Source of the DNA: Anthoceros angustus
Taxonomy: Eukaryota; Streptophyta; Anthocerotopsida; Anthocerotales; Anthocerotaceae
Direction: 5' to 3'
DNA: 64,000 nt
Assembly: GCA_010909165.1 (NCBI GenBank)
Contig: MU008159.1
Span: 682,001 to 746,000, forward strand
The position numbers and the translations under genes are program-made. This document shows, one piece after another, positions 23,091 to 33,869 of the stretch. Numbering within the stretch: position 1 is the stretch's first letter; every line of letters begins with the position of its first letter. The notes beneath the pieces were generated by a model. That model was not told the DNA's origin. It saw only the letters and a list, made by a program, of their open reading frames with translations, and did not search any database.

Positions 23091-24461
23091 CGAACCATTT
23101 GTTTTTGCGGAAAACAATTCAAATTAAATGTTTACAGCAAATAGCTGTAAGAGTTGATTACAAAAAGAACCAAATTAGGCTTCCATATCTGTTGAGAAGG
23201 AAGGCTCGCTGCCCCCTCGCGATCACGACCTGAGCCAGTTTAATCAATTTACCTTCTATTTTCTGTAGAGGCCGCAAGAGAACGTCACCCTGAACTCTTA
23301 TGAGGAGCTCCCGCTTGGTAGCCTCCGATAGGAGACCACTAATGTCACACATTGGTAAATGGAGACAAGTGCAAGGATTATCAACCGCCGCTGTGCCAAG
23401 GATATGGCTTTTCTGGTAGCTTGGCTGAATGTGAGGGAATCCGCCATGGGAACATCACCCTACGGAGCTGTTTGCACCAGTTTGGTCAAAACTTGAGTGA
23501 ACCTATCCAGTCCCCAATGAGAGTCATGCTGAACGGCAGCATCTCAGCGCCAGGAATAAGCGTCCACAGCAATAGTGAGTCAGACAACCAAAATGTGGAG
23601 CAGCCTCATCGTATGACATCCCATCAAGCTCGTCCATAAGAGCAGCCTCATCGTATGACATCCCATCAAGCTCGTCCATAAGGCTTCGCAGCATACTTGT
23701 CATGAACATAAATAATAAATTATTAATGATAAATAGAAATAGAAAAATATAGGATAAGTATGAGACAGGACTGGAGTTTGTAGGAAGTAATTAACGGCAT
23801 GCCTGACACAAATCTGGGAAGACAGTATATAAATGAGAAGCCGCCCATATGGAGGGAGCTATGTGAATTCAAAGTAGATGTTACCTTGTTTCATGGGTAT
23901 AGTATATATGTAGAGCTAGATTTGTCGAGTATATATGTAGAGGGGTAAAGTTTTCAAGGTCTTGCTGGATTTGAATCATTAGGAGAAAGATAACTGTGTC
24001 TATATCTAAAAGAGAGTACTATGAATTTGGAGATGAAAGGCACGTCACACCCCTCATCATTCGATAGAGGCTATGGTTGGTAGTGCCGACATTAGGGTCA
24101 AAGAGTCATTCACGCAAGTTCCATTAGAGGTTTTTGATATTTGCATCCTTGTTTAGTGAGGATTTGTTTGACTGGCAAAATGTGCTACAGAGAGAGAGCC
24201 ATGGGAGGGAGCGATTGCGAGAGGATGTAAGAGGATGTGCGAAGAAGTAGGAGGATGCTGGAGGGAGCGATGGCACATGCACGAGCATGAAAGTAATATT
24301 GTCGGGACCAAAATATGAGGGATCAATCCTAGGATATGGGTGCATGTGGATTGAAGTGAAAGTTTGGAAGTTCGGAAACGCTTGGGATACAATGTGGCCA
24401 TGCTCTTTCCACTTCCTACGGTCTATTTTTCCTCATCTTCATCATCATGTCTTCCATGCGA
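23091..24461. other. Intergenic region downstream of the RCR ligase
   Basis: No gene is supported. It contains a perfect 42 bp tandem duplication (23599-23682) and AT-rich sequence from about 23700. The first 100-200 bases are probably 3' UTR. Confidence 0.5.
23599..23682. repeat. Two tandem 42 bp copies
   Basis: The unit starts AGCAGCCTCATCGTATGACA and ends AGCTCGTCCATAAG. The copies at 23599-23640 and 23641-23682 look identical, so the duplication is recent or homogenised. The 42 bp length is a multiple of three, and both strands are open through it. Confidence 0.85.
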
Positions 24462-24612
24462 ATTGTTGTGGGTGGCACAATAGCAGGGTTCGGGGCGCAT
24501 TGTTTGTTGGGGGTGGCACAATAGCAGGTCCAGGGCGCATTGTTGGGGGTGGCACAATAGCAGGGTCCGGTGCGCATTGTTGGGGGTGGCACAATAGCAG
24601 GGTCCGGGAGGT
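24462..24612. repeat. Minisatellite, four copies of a ~36-41 bp unit
   Basis: The core GGTGGCACAATAGCAGG occurs four times, each followed by a variant of GTCCGGGGCGCATTGTT. Copies differ by small indels. It abuts the telomere-like tract. Confidence 0.85.
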
Positions 24613-24647
24613 CGTGATGGCGGGGCCGGCGGTGAGCTGGGCTCCAG

Positions 24648-24880
24648 GTTTAGGGTTTAGGGTTTAGGGTTTCGTAGGTTTAGGATTTTGCGGCAGCTGA
24701 TCCTCTAGGTTTAGGGTTTCACAAATTTAAGGTTCCGCAAGTTTAGGGTTTTGTGGCCGTTGATCTTCTAGATTTAGGGTTTCACAAATTTAGGGCTTCA
24801 CAGGTTTAGGGTATTATGGCAGCATCTTCCAGGTTCTACAGGTTTAGGGTTTTACAGCAACTGATCTTCCAGGTTCAGGG
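24648..24880. repeat. Interstitial telomere-like repeat tract (degenerate TTTAGGG)
   Basis: Three perfect TTTAGGG units occur at about 24650-24672. Downstream lie about ten dispersed variants such as TTTAGGATTT, TTTAGGGTTTCACAAA and TTTAGGGTATT, spaced by a repeated CAG..TGATCTTCTAG-like spacer. Plant-type telomere sequence lies internally here, next to retroelement DNA. Confidence 0.85.
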
Positions 24881-24894
24881 CTATATTTGACAAA

Positions 24895-27085
24895 CTAATG
24901 AGAGATCTTCACCCGGCTCCAGATGTCCCCATCCCACCGAATATCTTGGAATTTATGGCTGAGGAGCCCTTTTGTCTAGACAGAATGGTTTTTGGTCGCG
25001 CTTTAACTACCGCCCCGCGGCTCTCTTCTGGGGGTCTTTCTGGCACTGTCTATGATATCCTCCGTGACTACTTCTCTCCCGAGGATTCTTCTAGTGGTTT
25101 TTTGGAGCTCTTTATCCTGACGGTGGCTATGGCACGGGGTGAGACCCTCATCGGGTTTCACGGGTGTTGGGGGCCGACACACTTTTGGCTATGGAGAAGC
25201 CTACATCGGGGGTGCGCCCTATCGCCATGGGAAAGGCATTCCTACATCTTATTAGTCGCAGCATTGCCCTCCAACTCAGGGAGAAATTCCGGGCTCGTCT
25301 TAGCCCCAAGCAATTTGGCATCGCCATCCCAGGGGCTGCGAGATAGTGAGTTTTGGAGTCGAGGCGGTTCTTGTGGGAGTGCCTCTTTCCGTCGGTGGCC
25401 AAGGACACCCACATCTTTGGATCGGTAGACAAAGTCAAAGATGCTTTTCGACCTCTTCTCCTTGGAACTCTCCCGCCTTGGCATGAAGGTCAAGATCTTG
25501 AGGTGCAAGGTTTGGTCCCCGTCAGGTATTACGCCCCTCTTCATTATCCCACGGGAGATATTGATTCCCCACAGGGCTGTAGGTCCTTGGAGTCCTGGTC
25601 GGGCCCCTGGGCTTTACACGGGAATTTGTGGATGCTGCTTTGAAAGAGGATCTTGCGCATATCGACGACCTCTCTAGGTTGGTTGGGCGACACACAGGTG
25701 GCCTTTGGCATCCTCTCTTCCTGCTTCGCGCGCCGCCCTAGGTACCTCATTTCCACTGTCCCCCCCTCTGGTTTTTCTTTCTCAACTTGGAGATTTCGAC
25801 AAGCAAGTTATGCAGTCTCTGGGAGACATTATCAGCCCAGGTTCCTTTGAATGTGTGGCCGGGGACCTCGCGCGGTGATAGGCGTCCCTCCCATTCACTT
25901 TTGGTGGCACAGGTCTTTTGGCCATGGAGGCCTTGGTGCCAACGGCTTTTCTAGGAAGCTGGGCCCTCTCGACCCCCGATTTTGGCCCTTTACTTCCTTA
26001 TCCGAGATAACAACATTTTGGAGAATTTTGTCGCAGGAGTTGAGGAGGGGTGCTTCCCCCTTGAAGTGTCCCTAAGGTCGGCTAGGGACCTCTTACGCCC
26101 TTTGGCCAGGGAAGCCATGCCTCCTTTTTCCTCGTTTCTCGCAGACGGGCTTTGGAGGTTGTAGGCTTTTCTCCAGGAGAAGCATTATGGGCAGGTGCTG
26201 CAAGGTCTTCTTTTGGATTCATCTATTGCTCATCCCGCTAGAGCTCGCCTTCGCTCTTGCTTAGAGAAGGGTGCAGGTTCCTGGCTTCTGGCCCGCCCTT
26301 GCATCCAGGCATTCTGAATCGCACCAGCTTCTTTTTCTACCACGCTGAGGTTTCGCCTGGGTCTGGTCCAACCACTAGCCTGTTCTCATCTGGCCTGCTG
26401 AGCCATGTGGGGCCTCCATCGACGACCCTGGGGCCCACTTAGCGCGTTGTCCAATGGATGGACAACATATTGCTACAGAAGACGTCGTCCAAGACGTCAT
26501 ATTCTCGATGCCAAGGAGAACGGTTTCTTCCCTTTCAAGGAGCGGCAGTATACTCTGCTCAATGGCAGCTCTATCAGAGCTGACCTTTTCTTGACGGGGG
26601 AGGACGAGGTCTCGGTTGCGGACGTGGTTGTCACTGACCCAACCAGAGATATCTGTTAGCGAGCATGTCATCATCAACCCTCTAGGTTGGGCGGTGGAAG
26701 GGAGCGCAACTAAAAAAATTTACAAGTATAGGCCCATGCAGCAAGGTCACATTTTCATCCCCCTTGCCATTAAAACCCATGGGGCCTTGGGTAAGGTTTT
26801 TTCTCGTTTCATCAAGGAGTGTATAAGGGCCTACCACAACGACAGGGGCAGGGTTAAGCGCCATCTTTAGGACGATCACGAGTGCTAGAGATGCGGCATC
26901 GGCGGCACCATTGGTAAGTAGGCCCTTCCCTATCTCGGACTGCGATATCTTGGGGGCGGTTGGGGGTTATAGGGTAGAGTAGTGCGGGGGCACGCCCCCC
27001 TGGCCTGGTGCCCCATTGTGGGTTGTCCCCTTTCGCCTCGGAGTAGATGGGATTTCCCATCTCATTCTTTTTATAAAGTCTCCAC
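24895..27085 (+). mobile_element. Decayed non-LTR (LINE-like) retroelement with RT and C-terminal nuclease-like region
   Basis: Coding similarity is spread over several frames with stops and frameshifts, so it is a pseudogene. From 24898, the sequence L-H-P-A-P and later V-R-P-I-A-M-G-K-A-F-L-H-L-I-S-R (25164-25346), followed by L-S-P-K-Q-F-G-I-A-I-P, is the RT palm/finger block typical of LINE-like RT proteins. At 26560-26870 the frame R-A-D-L-F-L ... A-D-V-V-V-T-D-P, then K-Y-R, then F-I-P-L-A-I-K-T-H-G-A-L-G-K, resembles the C-terminal PD-(D/E)xK-like region that follows RT in such elements. The tail (26995-27085) carries the hairpin GATGGGATTTCCCATC. No target-site duplication was established. 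Similar tail sequence recurs near 39170-39290. Confidence 0.75.
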
Positions 27086-27255
27086 ATTCCTATCACGGAA
27101 ACAGGCCATATGGTTAAAATTTTTTCAGCAATTTCATTTCACTATGAGGTATCGGGTAGGCAATCAGAATCAAGTTGCGGATTACTTGTGCCATCATGCT
27201 CCAGGTAGGCAATAAGAATCGAGTTGCAGAGGTCTTAAGCCGTCATCTGAAAAAT
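27086..27255 (+). mobile_element. Ty3/gypsy RNase H fragment
   Basis: The frame reads L-S-R-K-Q-A-I-W-L-K-F-F-Q-Q-F-H-F-T-M-R-Y-R-V, then G-N-Q-N-Q-V-A-D, the signature of the RNase H end of gypsy pol before 'VADALSRR'. The terminal motif is present twice in degenerate form (about 27153 and 27205), suggesting a local duplication. Only about 170 bp remain. Confidence 0.75.
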
Positions 27256-27309
27256 CATATTTTTGAGAACATCCTTTTGCCACTAATGCGGCCTTATATC
27301 TCTCCACCA

Positions 27310-28770
27310 CATCATCTATATGGAAATACCTGAGGGTATACAAATTAAAGACAAGGCAAAATATAATGCTTGTAAATTACTAAAGTCATTATATGGGTTT
27401 AAGCGAAGTGCCATGAAATGGTATTTCAAGCTAGATGTTAGTCTTAAGTCTTTAGGTTTTACTAGACTATATTCAGATGATAATATTTATATTAAGAGAT
27501 TAAGTGGCCATTTTATTGTCCTAGGAGTTTACGTTGACGACATAGATCTTATGTCTAATTTCAAGGTTATCTTAGAGGATACTAGATTAATGCTTGCAAA
27601 GAGCTTCTCCATGACAACATGCTGAGAACTTTCATTTTGTCTAGGCATTCAAATTCTAAGAAATAGGGCAAACAGAAGTATTTTCATTCACCAGTCTAAG
27701 TATAATCAGGAAGTTCTTACCAAGTACAACCTATCTTCACACCTATGGAGGCTAATTTGAAGCTCAAAAAAGAGGAGGATCAACAACATGAAATGACCTC
27801 TTCCAACATCAACCAGCTACCATATTCCTCTGCTATCGGAAGTCTTATGTACCTCATGGTCTGCACTAGACTAGACCTTGCTGTTTCAGTGGGAGCATTA
27901 TCTTAGTTCTTAGCATCTCCGTCTCAGGCTCATTGGAAAGCAGCTAAGTGGGTGTTTAGATACTTGAGAGCAACTTCCAACACCGGACTTTTATACCAAT
28001 CATCGACCAAGCAAGGACAACCTCTACAACTTGAAGGTTATAGCGATGCAGACTGGGCAGGGAATGCTGACAACAGGAAAAGTACAAGTAGCTACGTTTA
28101 TATGCTCGGCGGAACAACAACGAGTTGGAGTAGCAAGCGATAACAGGTGGTGGCACTCAGCTCAACCGAAGCTGAATATTATTCACTCACTCATGCTTGC
28201 AAGGATGGCCTATGGTAGCTTTTACAGTTATCGGAACTCGCGGAAGCCCAACAGATACCATGGCCACTGCGATAATCAGAATGCCATAGCACTCACTTAC
28301 AATCCGAAGTTCCACGCGAGGACTAAGCATATAGAAGTTCAATTCCATTTCATGAGACAAGTGGTAGAAGATGGTAAATTTAAAGTCTTATATTTACTAA
28401 TAGAGCAGATAACGGCTGACGTGCTAACCAAAGCACTTTTCTCCGTCAAGCACAAGCAACACGCAACTGAGATGGAACTTAGGAGCCTATCACAAGCAAC
28501 TAACGAAATGCAACACTAAGAATCCTAAACGTTAAGTGGGAGTGTTAAATTGATAACCCCTAGCCCTTAGGGCACGGTTTGTAAGGTCATGGATATCAAT
28601 CGTTACTCGATGAAACGGTTAGGTTACAGACGCAGCGTTTCGGTCTCACACACTTCTGTATATAACACTGAACATTGACATTCAATCTAAGCAAACTTAC
28701 AATCTCCCAAAATCCTTGCTTGAATTACGTGATAATTACTTTGCAGGGTTTTTCGTAACTCATACGTTTC
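27310..28770 (+). mobile_element. Ty1/copia 3' half: RT, RNase H and 3' LTR (degenerate)
   Basis: 27320-27625 encodes copia RT (L-L-K-S-L-Y-G-F-K-R-S, then the catalytic Y-V-D-D-I). After frameshifts and stops, 27900-28150 encodes W-K-A-A-K-W-V-F-R-Y-L-R-A-T, then G-Y-S-D-A-D-W-A-G and R-K-S-T-S-S-Y-V, the copia RNase H. The A-L-S-S-T-E-A-E-Y block follows in another frame. A polypurine tract AAGTGGGAG at about 28534-28542 is followed by TGTTAAATTG, the likely start of the 3' LTR, which runs to about 28770 with a TATATAA box near 28660. The 5' part of the element is missing here. Confidence 0.85.
28543..28770 (+). repeat. Putative copia 3' LTR
   Basis: Starts with TGTTAAAT directly after the purine-rich tract and includes GTATATAACACT about 120 bases in, a plausible LTR promoter. 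The 3' boundary is uncertain because no partner LTR lies in the window. Confidence 0.55.
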
Positions 28771-29554
28771 CTCTAAAATAAGCTGACGATGTCCTCTTCC
28801 ATCCTGTGTAACTCACTTTCAGCCCTCCTGGATGAAGCAGATCATCCACGGAAATCCGGAGGCACGTGAATTATCTCTAGTTAAGGACCTCTTGATTTCT
28901 ATGTACGAGGAGCGCTATGCAGATGCAGGTCTGTCACATGAGCATTGTTTTTTTTATTCGGATCTTAACACCCTCGGCATGTTTGATGATGGGTACTGTC
29001 GGACTTTGCAGCTCGCCTGCGAGACGAGTTGAAAGCGTTTCGTTGTACTACTGAAGCTTCTGAGCCAGGCTGAATAGGTACTGGGTTTATCATGAACCAT
29101 TCATGTCGTATCTTGTCTTTGGCATGTAGGCTCTGTGACACAATGCTACTAGCAATGTGTGAGGTTTTGCAGGCTTGACAATTGGAGCTGAAGGCAAGGC
29201 CTTTTTCCCATGTTTTGTTTCGTATTGTCCATATTGTGCATAACAACAGCCATCAACTGGGAACACCAGGGCGGCATATTGACGTCTTGATCGCCGCCAA
29301 GGCTAGTGGCTGTGAACCTGCCCATGATTCGGAGCATGGATCCATGCTCCATGTAGATAGATACTCATTTAAGGTTGTGAACGTTCACAGTCCATTTCAG
29401 AGTACCTATCTCAGAACACAAATAGCACATAGTCTGAACTTCATTATGAAAGGAGAGTTTTACACATCGGCCCAAAACAGGAAGGACGGCAGGGACAGAA
29501 ACGAGCCGAGGGCAAGGCGACGAAGCCCGAGCAAAGGACAACAGGCAGGCATAG

Positions 29555-29745
29555 CCCAGGAGGATATTATCTGTAGACCACCCACTGCTGTCCACAAGCC
29601 TATCCCAGGCCCAGGCATAGCATAATGCTGGAGGATATTACGTGGGGACCATTTGCAATCTTATCCCAGCCAGAGCATAGATGCTGGAGGATATTATGTG
29701 GGGGATATCCCCAAACCCACAAGCGTATCCCAGTCATAACATCAC
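29555..29745. repeat. Three degenerate direct repeats with core GGAGGATATTA
   Basis: Copies lie at about 29560, 29630 and 29687. The last two share TGCTGGAGGATATTA(C/T)GTGGGG. TATCCCAG occurs in the spacers. Function unknown. Confidence 0.7.
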
Positions 29746-30106
29746 TACGCATGTATGTGTCTGCCGCCCTCGATAAGACCAAACCGTTTCCCAAATTTAC
29801 ACAAGTCTTCACAGGCCTGTGTGGCTCGCTACGATAGCAACGAGCTCGCTGGTTGTGTCAAACACGCTTCTCCGAAGCCGAGCTGGTGGGACATAGCAGT
29901 GTTTTCACGCTCAGTGTCCAATGATGTGGATGAGGCAGGAGAGCTCATGATCAAGACCTGCTGCCACTGCCACAACTGCCATCGATGACAACAATGACCT
30001 GATAGATAGTTCCCACAGATGGTAAGTTGCAGGTTGGAAATCGACCACTTGAGACCCAGTCGGGGAATTCATGCGGTAATCAACCAAGCAAACCGATATC
30101 TAGCAT

Positions 30107-30173
30107 AGAGAAAACCCGCCGACTTCTATCCCCTGTTCTGAACTTGTTGGCAGGCCGGCCCCCAAGATCCACA
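30107..30173 (-). pseudogene. Inverted partial copy of the first visible NPF exon
   Basis: On the minus strand this reads V-D-L-G-G-R-P-A-N-K-F-R-T-G, matching V-D-L-G-G-R-P-S-N-K-F-R-T-G of the NPF exon at 30699-30767 on the plus strand. After T-G the copy loses a base, and the reading changes. With the real exon it forms an inverted repeat with ~67 bp arms and ~525 bp spacing. Confidence 0.85.
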
Positions 30174-30582
30174 CATGTACACCGGTCGGAATCTGCACAA
30201 AAAAATGGTGGATTCCCGACCTGGATCCTGGTCCGCCATGGCCACCTCCAGAAGCGTCACCCGCCGCCACGCCGGCCGAGCTCTCGGTCCCGCCGTGCCG
30301 GCCACCGGCGCGTTTTTAACGTGCTCGATTTCCTTTCCTGGCTACAGCAGCAGGCGAGCTCAATAAGTCTCCCGGCACGCTCTTGTCCTGAGAAGATTGA
30401 ATGGCAATGCAGCTTGCTGCGCGACCGACGTGAACGCGCGCAATCGGCAAACAAACATGGTATGTATGTGCGCGGATTGAAAGAAGTGGAAAGAAAGTGA
30501 GAAAAATGAAGCGGAGGAGTGGAGGGGAAGCTCCCTAGGTGATGGTGGGTTGTAACAATGCGTGATGTGCGCCTACCTGTAG

Positions 30583-32928
30583 GTGTTGTCAAGCTCGCCG
30601 GGGAGTTCCGGGGCGGATCTGGTGAGCCCGAATGGTGATGGCTATGGCGTCCTTGACAAGAGCGGGGACGGGGTTGCGAGCTCCGTCACCGACGGGTCTG
30701 TGGATCTTGGGGGCCGGCCTTCCAACAAGTTCAGAACGGGGTCATGGAAGTCGGCCAGTTTTCTCTTCGGTAGACATTCATTTGATTGATTGATTGGTTG
30801 ATCACTGCAAAAAATCGTGATTGGGTCTCGATCCAGAGTACCTACGCGTGGATGCTTGATGATCAATTGGGTGACAGTCGATGAATCTGGATCCCTGTGC
30901 ACAAGCAAGCGGAGTATGGTGAAATGTGATTGCAACGTGTGGAATTGGTGGTGGCAGGAGTTACGTTCGCCGACATGGCGATTGTCTTCGGCGTGTCGGC
31001 CAACATCTTCTCCTACCTGCTCTTCACCATGCACTTGTCTCCGGCCAGGGCAGCCAACATAGTGACCAACTTCATGGGCACCACCTACATGCTGCCCTTC
31101 TTCTGGGCCTTCGTGTCCGACGCCCATCTGGGCCGATACCTGACCATTTGCTTGTCCCTTGTCATCGCGCTTGCTGTAAGAACTAGCAGCCGCACCTCAC
31201 TGTGATCCTTGCTTCAAGTCTTGGTTTCTGGAGAGTGCATGTCGGCAAGTGAGCTGATGCACACCGTTTGTACAATTGTGCTGCTCATGATCAGGGCCTG
31301 ACTATCATGACGATGCAATCTGCCGTTACGTCCCTGCTTCCTCCTCTTTGTGTTTCGTACCCCGAGTGCCCCGCAACCGAAGCCAAGATCCTCAACTTGT
31401 TTCTAGCAGGCTTGTTCTTGCTCAGTGTTGGGTCTTCGGGACTCAAGCCCTGCGTCTCATCGCTGGGGCAGGACCAGTTCGACCTAGGCGATCCTGTGGA
31501 GAGGGAGCAGGCCAAGCACTTCTTCACTGGGTTTTACTCTTTTCTCAACCTCGGTGTTATTGCTAGCGTCACCTTGGTCACCTGGGCATCCACGATAGCC
31601 TATAAGTGGGCATTCCTTACTATGACCCTCATGGCTGTTCTGGCCACCATTCTTTTCTTCCTGGGAACGCCCTTCTACCGGTGAGTGCATGATGTCTGAA
31701 TCCAGGATCGTTGAATTAGCCTGTTGAAGTTTAGAGCAGTCTGGCAGCAGGAAATCATTGCACTGATGTTGCACCACCATCTTCCCTCATGTGGCCCAGG
31801 CACCAGAAGCCATCAGGAAGCGCTTTCACTCAACTGGCTCAAGTGGGTGTGGCTGCTTTCTCCAATACTCACCTTGCATTGCCTGCAGACAGCTCGGAGC
31901 TATACGAGCTGGATGATAGGGATCTGGCAATGAGAGGCGTCCGGAAGATCTCTCACACAGACAGGCTACGGTAAGCTCGCGACGCAAAACATCCCTTAAC
32001 AGTCTCACCGTACCCCAGGAATTGGAATGGTGGATGTGCTGATACATTTTCCCTGACTTGTGTGGCTGGCAGGTTCTTGGACAAGGCAGCCATCAGAAAA
32101 GAAGGAGAGACCAGCAACTGGAAGCAGTGCACGGTGACGCAAGTGGAGAACCTGAAAGCCATCATCCAGCTCCTCCCCATCTGGTTCACCAACCTCATCG
32201 TCTACACCCTCTTCGCCCAAGTGCTGTCCTTCACGCAGCAGCAAGCCATCAGCATGAACCGGCACATCGGCAGCGGCCACTTCCGCATCCCTGTTCCCTC
32301 CATCATCATCTTCCTCATAGTATCCGCATTCGTGTCCGTGGCTTTCTGGGAGACGGTGGTGGTGCCAGTGGCCAGGCGCTACACAGGCCATCCCCTGGGC
32401 TTCACCAACCTCCAGCGCATCGGGGTGGGCCTGGTGGCCGCCATCTTCTCCATGGTGGCCGCCGCCCTGGTGGAGGACAAGAGGATCAGCCTCATCAAAC
32501 AACATCACATCACGCCCCCTGAAACCCAGGCAGGACTGGTCCCCATGTCCGTCTTTTGGCTGCTGCCGCAGTACATGATCCTGGGGTTCGTGGAGTTCAT
32601 CCTGGGAGTCCCCCAGCTCAAATTCTTCTTCGAGGAGGCCCCCGACGGGATGAAGAGCGTGGGCACCGCCTTCTACTTCACCGCCGTCTCCATGGGCTAC
32701 TTCTTCTCCACCATTCTGGTGAACATCGTGAACGCCTCCACCAAGAACTGGCACGGCGGCTGGCTCAGCGTTGGGGGTCTCATGGCCGGAGGGCTGGAAT
32801 GGTTCTACTGGCTCCTGGCCGGCATCGTTGCTGTCAACACCGCCCTCTTCATCCTCTTCGCCTACCTGTACGTCCCTAAGAAGGTGGCTGCTCCAGAGCC
32901 TCTCCAAGAAACTGCCCATGATCTCTAA
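30583..32928 (+). CDS. NPF (NRT1/PTR, POT family) transporter, first exon unresolved
   Basis: Visible exons: from the acceptor before 30583 to 30769, then 30958-31175, 31295-31680, 31800-31970 and 32073-32928 (stop TAA). Phases agree, giving about 606 residues. The first visible exon has no ATG and is preceded by an in-frame TAG within a good acceptor (CTGTAG), so a 5' coding exon is missing. POT features include A-A-N-I-V-T-N-F-M-G-T, S-D-A-H-L-G-R-Y, G-L-K-P-C-V-S-S-L-G-Q-D-Q-F, and the large central loop ending F-L-D-K-A-A-I before W-K-Q-C-T-V-T-Q-V-E, with a hydrophobic 12-TM pattern. The usual TM1 proton-coupling motif ExxE(K/R) reads V-T-F-A-D. By eye it resembles the NPF4 clade (known ABA/GA transporters), so a plasma-membrane hormone or nitrate/peptide transporter is likely. 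The substrate cannot be read from the sequence. Confidence 0.9.
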
Positions 32929-33491
32929 CCATCTCCTTTTTATTATCTTCCATCCTTCCATCCCCTGCCCTCCCATCTACCTGCAATTTTGTTCAGCCTT
33001 CATCATCGTCTTTGGAAGGCAAGCAGGGCCAAGCATGAACTTGGTCGTAGCTTTACCACAGGCGGCCGGGCCTTCTACAACAAGCGGCCCCGTACGGCTT
33101 TACCATAGGAGATGGATGGCACCCGATCCTAGCAGTGATCGGACCGACGGGTGTTTAACTGTGCAGTTCTCGGGCTTCTCCTTTTTGATGCGCCCCTTAA
33201 TCTTATCTCCTATGTCACCTATCCTTGTTTAGCAGTCTATCCTTCTCACACTTCCTCGTTCATGGGTTTGGGTAATCTATTTTTTATTTTATCTATTTAT
33301 CTTCAAGTCTTATACCAGAGCATATTATAAATGACTGGCACTTAGCAGGCTACCTCTATTTAACTACCTCTATTTAAAATCACTCCATTCTTTCGATCTT
33401 ATGTGTGCACTTTTTTATAGAGAAATATTATGTGTGCATTCCCCTTCAATGGCAATGATGAGAGCAATCCTCATAACACGATGAGAACAAG

Positions 33492-33602
33492 AGATACAAC
33501 CTCCACAACCACAAGAGACTCAACAACGACAGATATGTAGGCAAGAGACTCAAGATACAACCTCCACAACCACAAGAGACTCAACAACGACAGATATGTA
33601 GG
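33492..33602. repeat. Two tandem copies of a ~61 bp unit
   Basis: The segment starting AGATACAACCTCCACAACCA and ending ACAGATATGTAGG occurs twice with CAAGAGACTCA between the copies. They appear near-identical. Confidence 0.85.
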
Positions 33603-33869
33603 TCTTTCCATCTCCCCGAATAATATATATGAGACACTAATATAAATACTTTACTTATTTTACTATCTCAAGGCATTTGAGTGGTAAACAATTCAAGTTA
33701 ACAAGGTTATGTGAAATCATTTGTGAAGTTGATAGTAAAACTCTTAGTGTTTCCTTTATAAACATGTGATATCATAAGTGAAGGTTTTTACCACAAAAGT
33801 TCGAGGGTCATGGTCCTACTATCATGTAGTCATGCGTCATACACACACTACAATCGTCACATACGCAAA

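Larger units (their letters stand above)
28771..30582. other. Intergenic region upstream of the NPF gene
   Basis: A 66-codon frame at 28832-29032 (M-K-Q-I-I-H-G-N-P-E-A-R) reads like protein but matches no family I know; it may be an exon fragment. From 29555 to 29745 a short element GGAGGATATTA recurs three times with CATAGCAT/TATCCCAG flanks. At 30107-30173 an inverted partial copy of an NPF exon is found (separate entry). The missing first NPF exon may lie in the last few hundred bases. Confidence 0.5.

Noticed and set aside
24648-24880. A true chromosome end
   Set aside because: Repeats are few, degenerate and followed by ~39 kb of further sequence, so the tract is interstitial.
32005-32976. 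323-codon frame antisense to the NPF last exon
   Set aside because: The Gly/His/Glu/Val-rich translation is the expected complement of a membrane-protein coding exon; it lacks any independent evidence.
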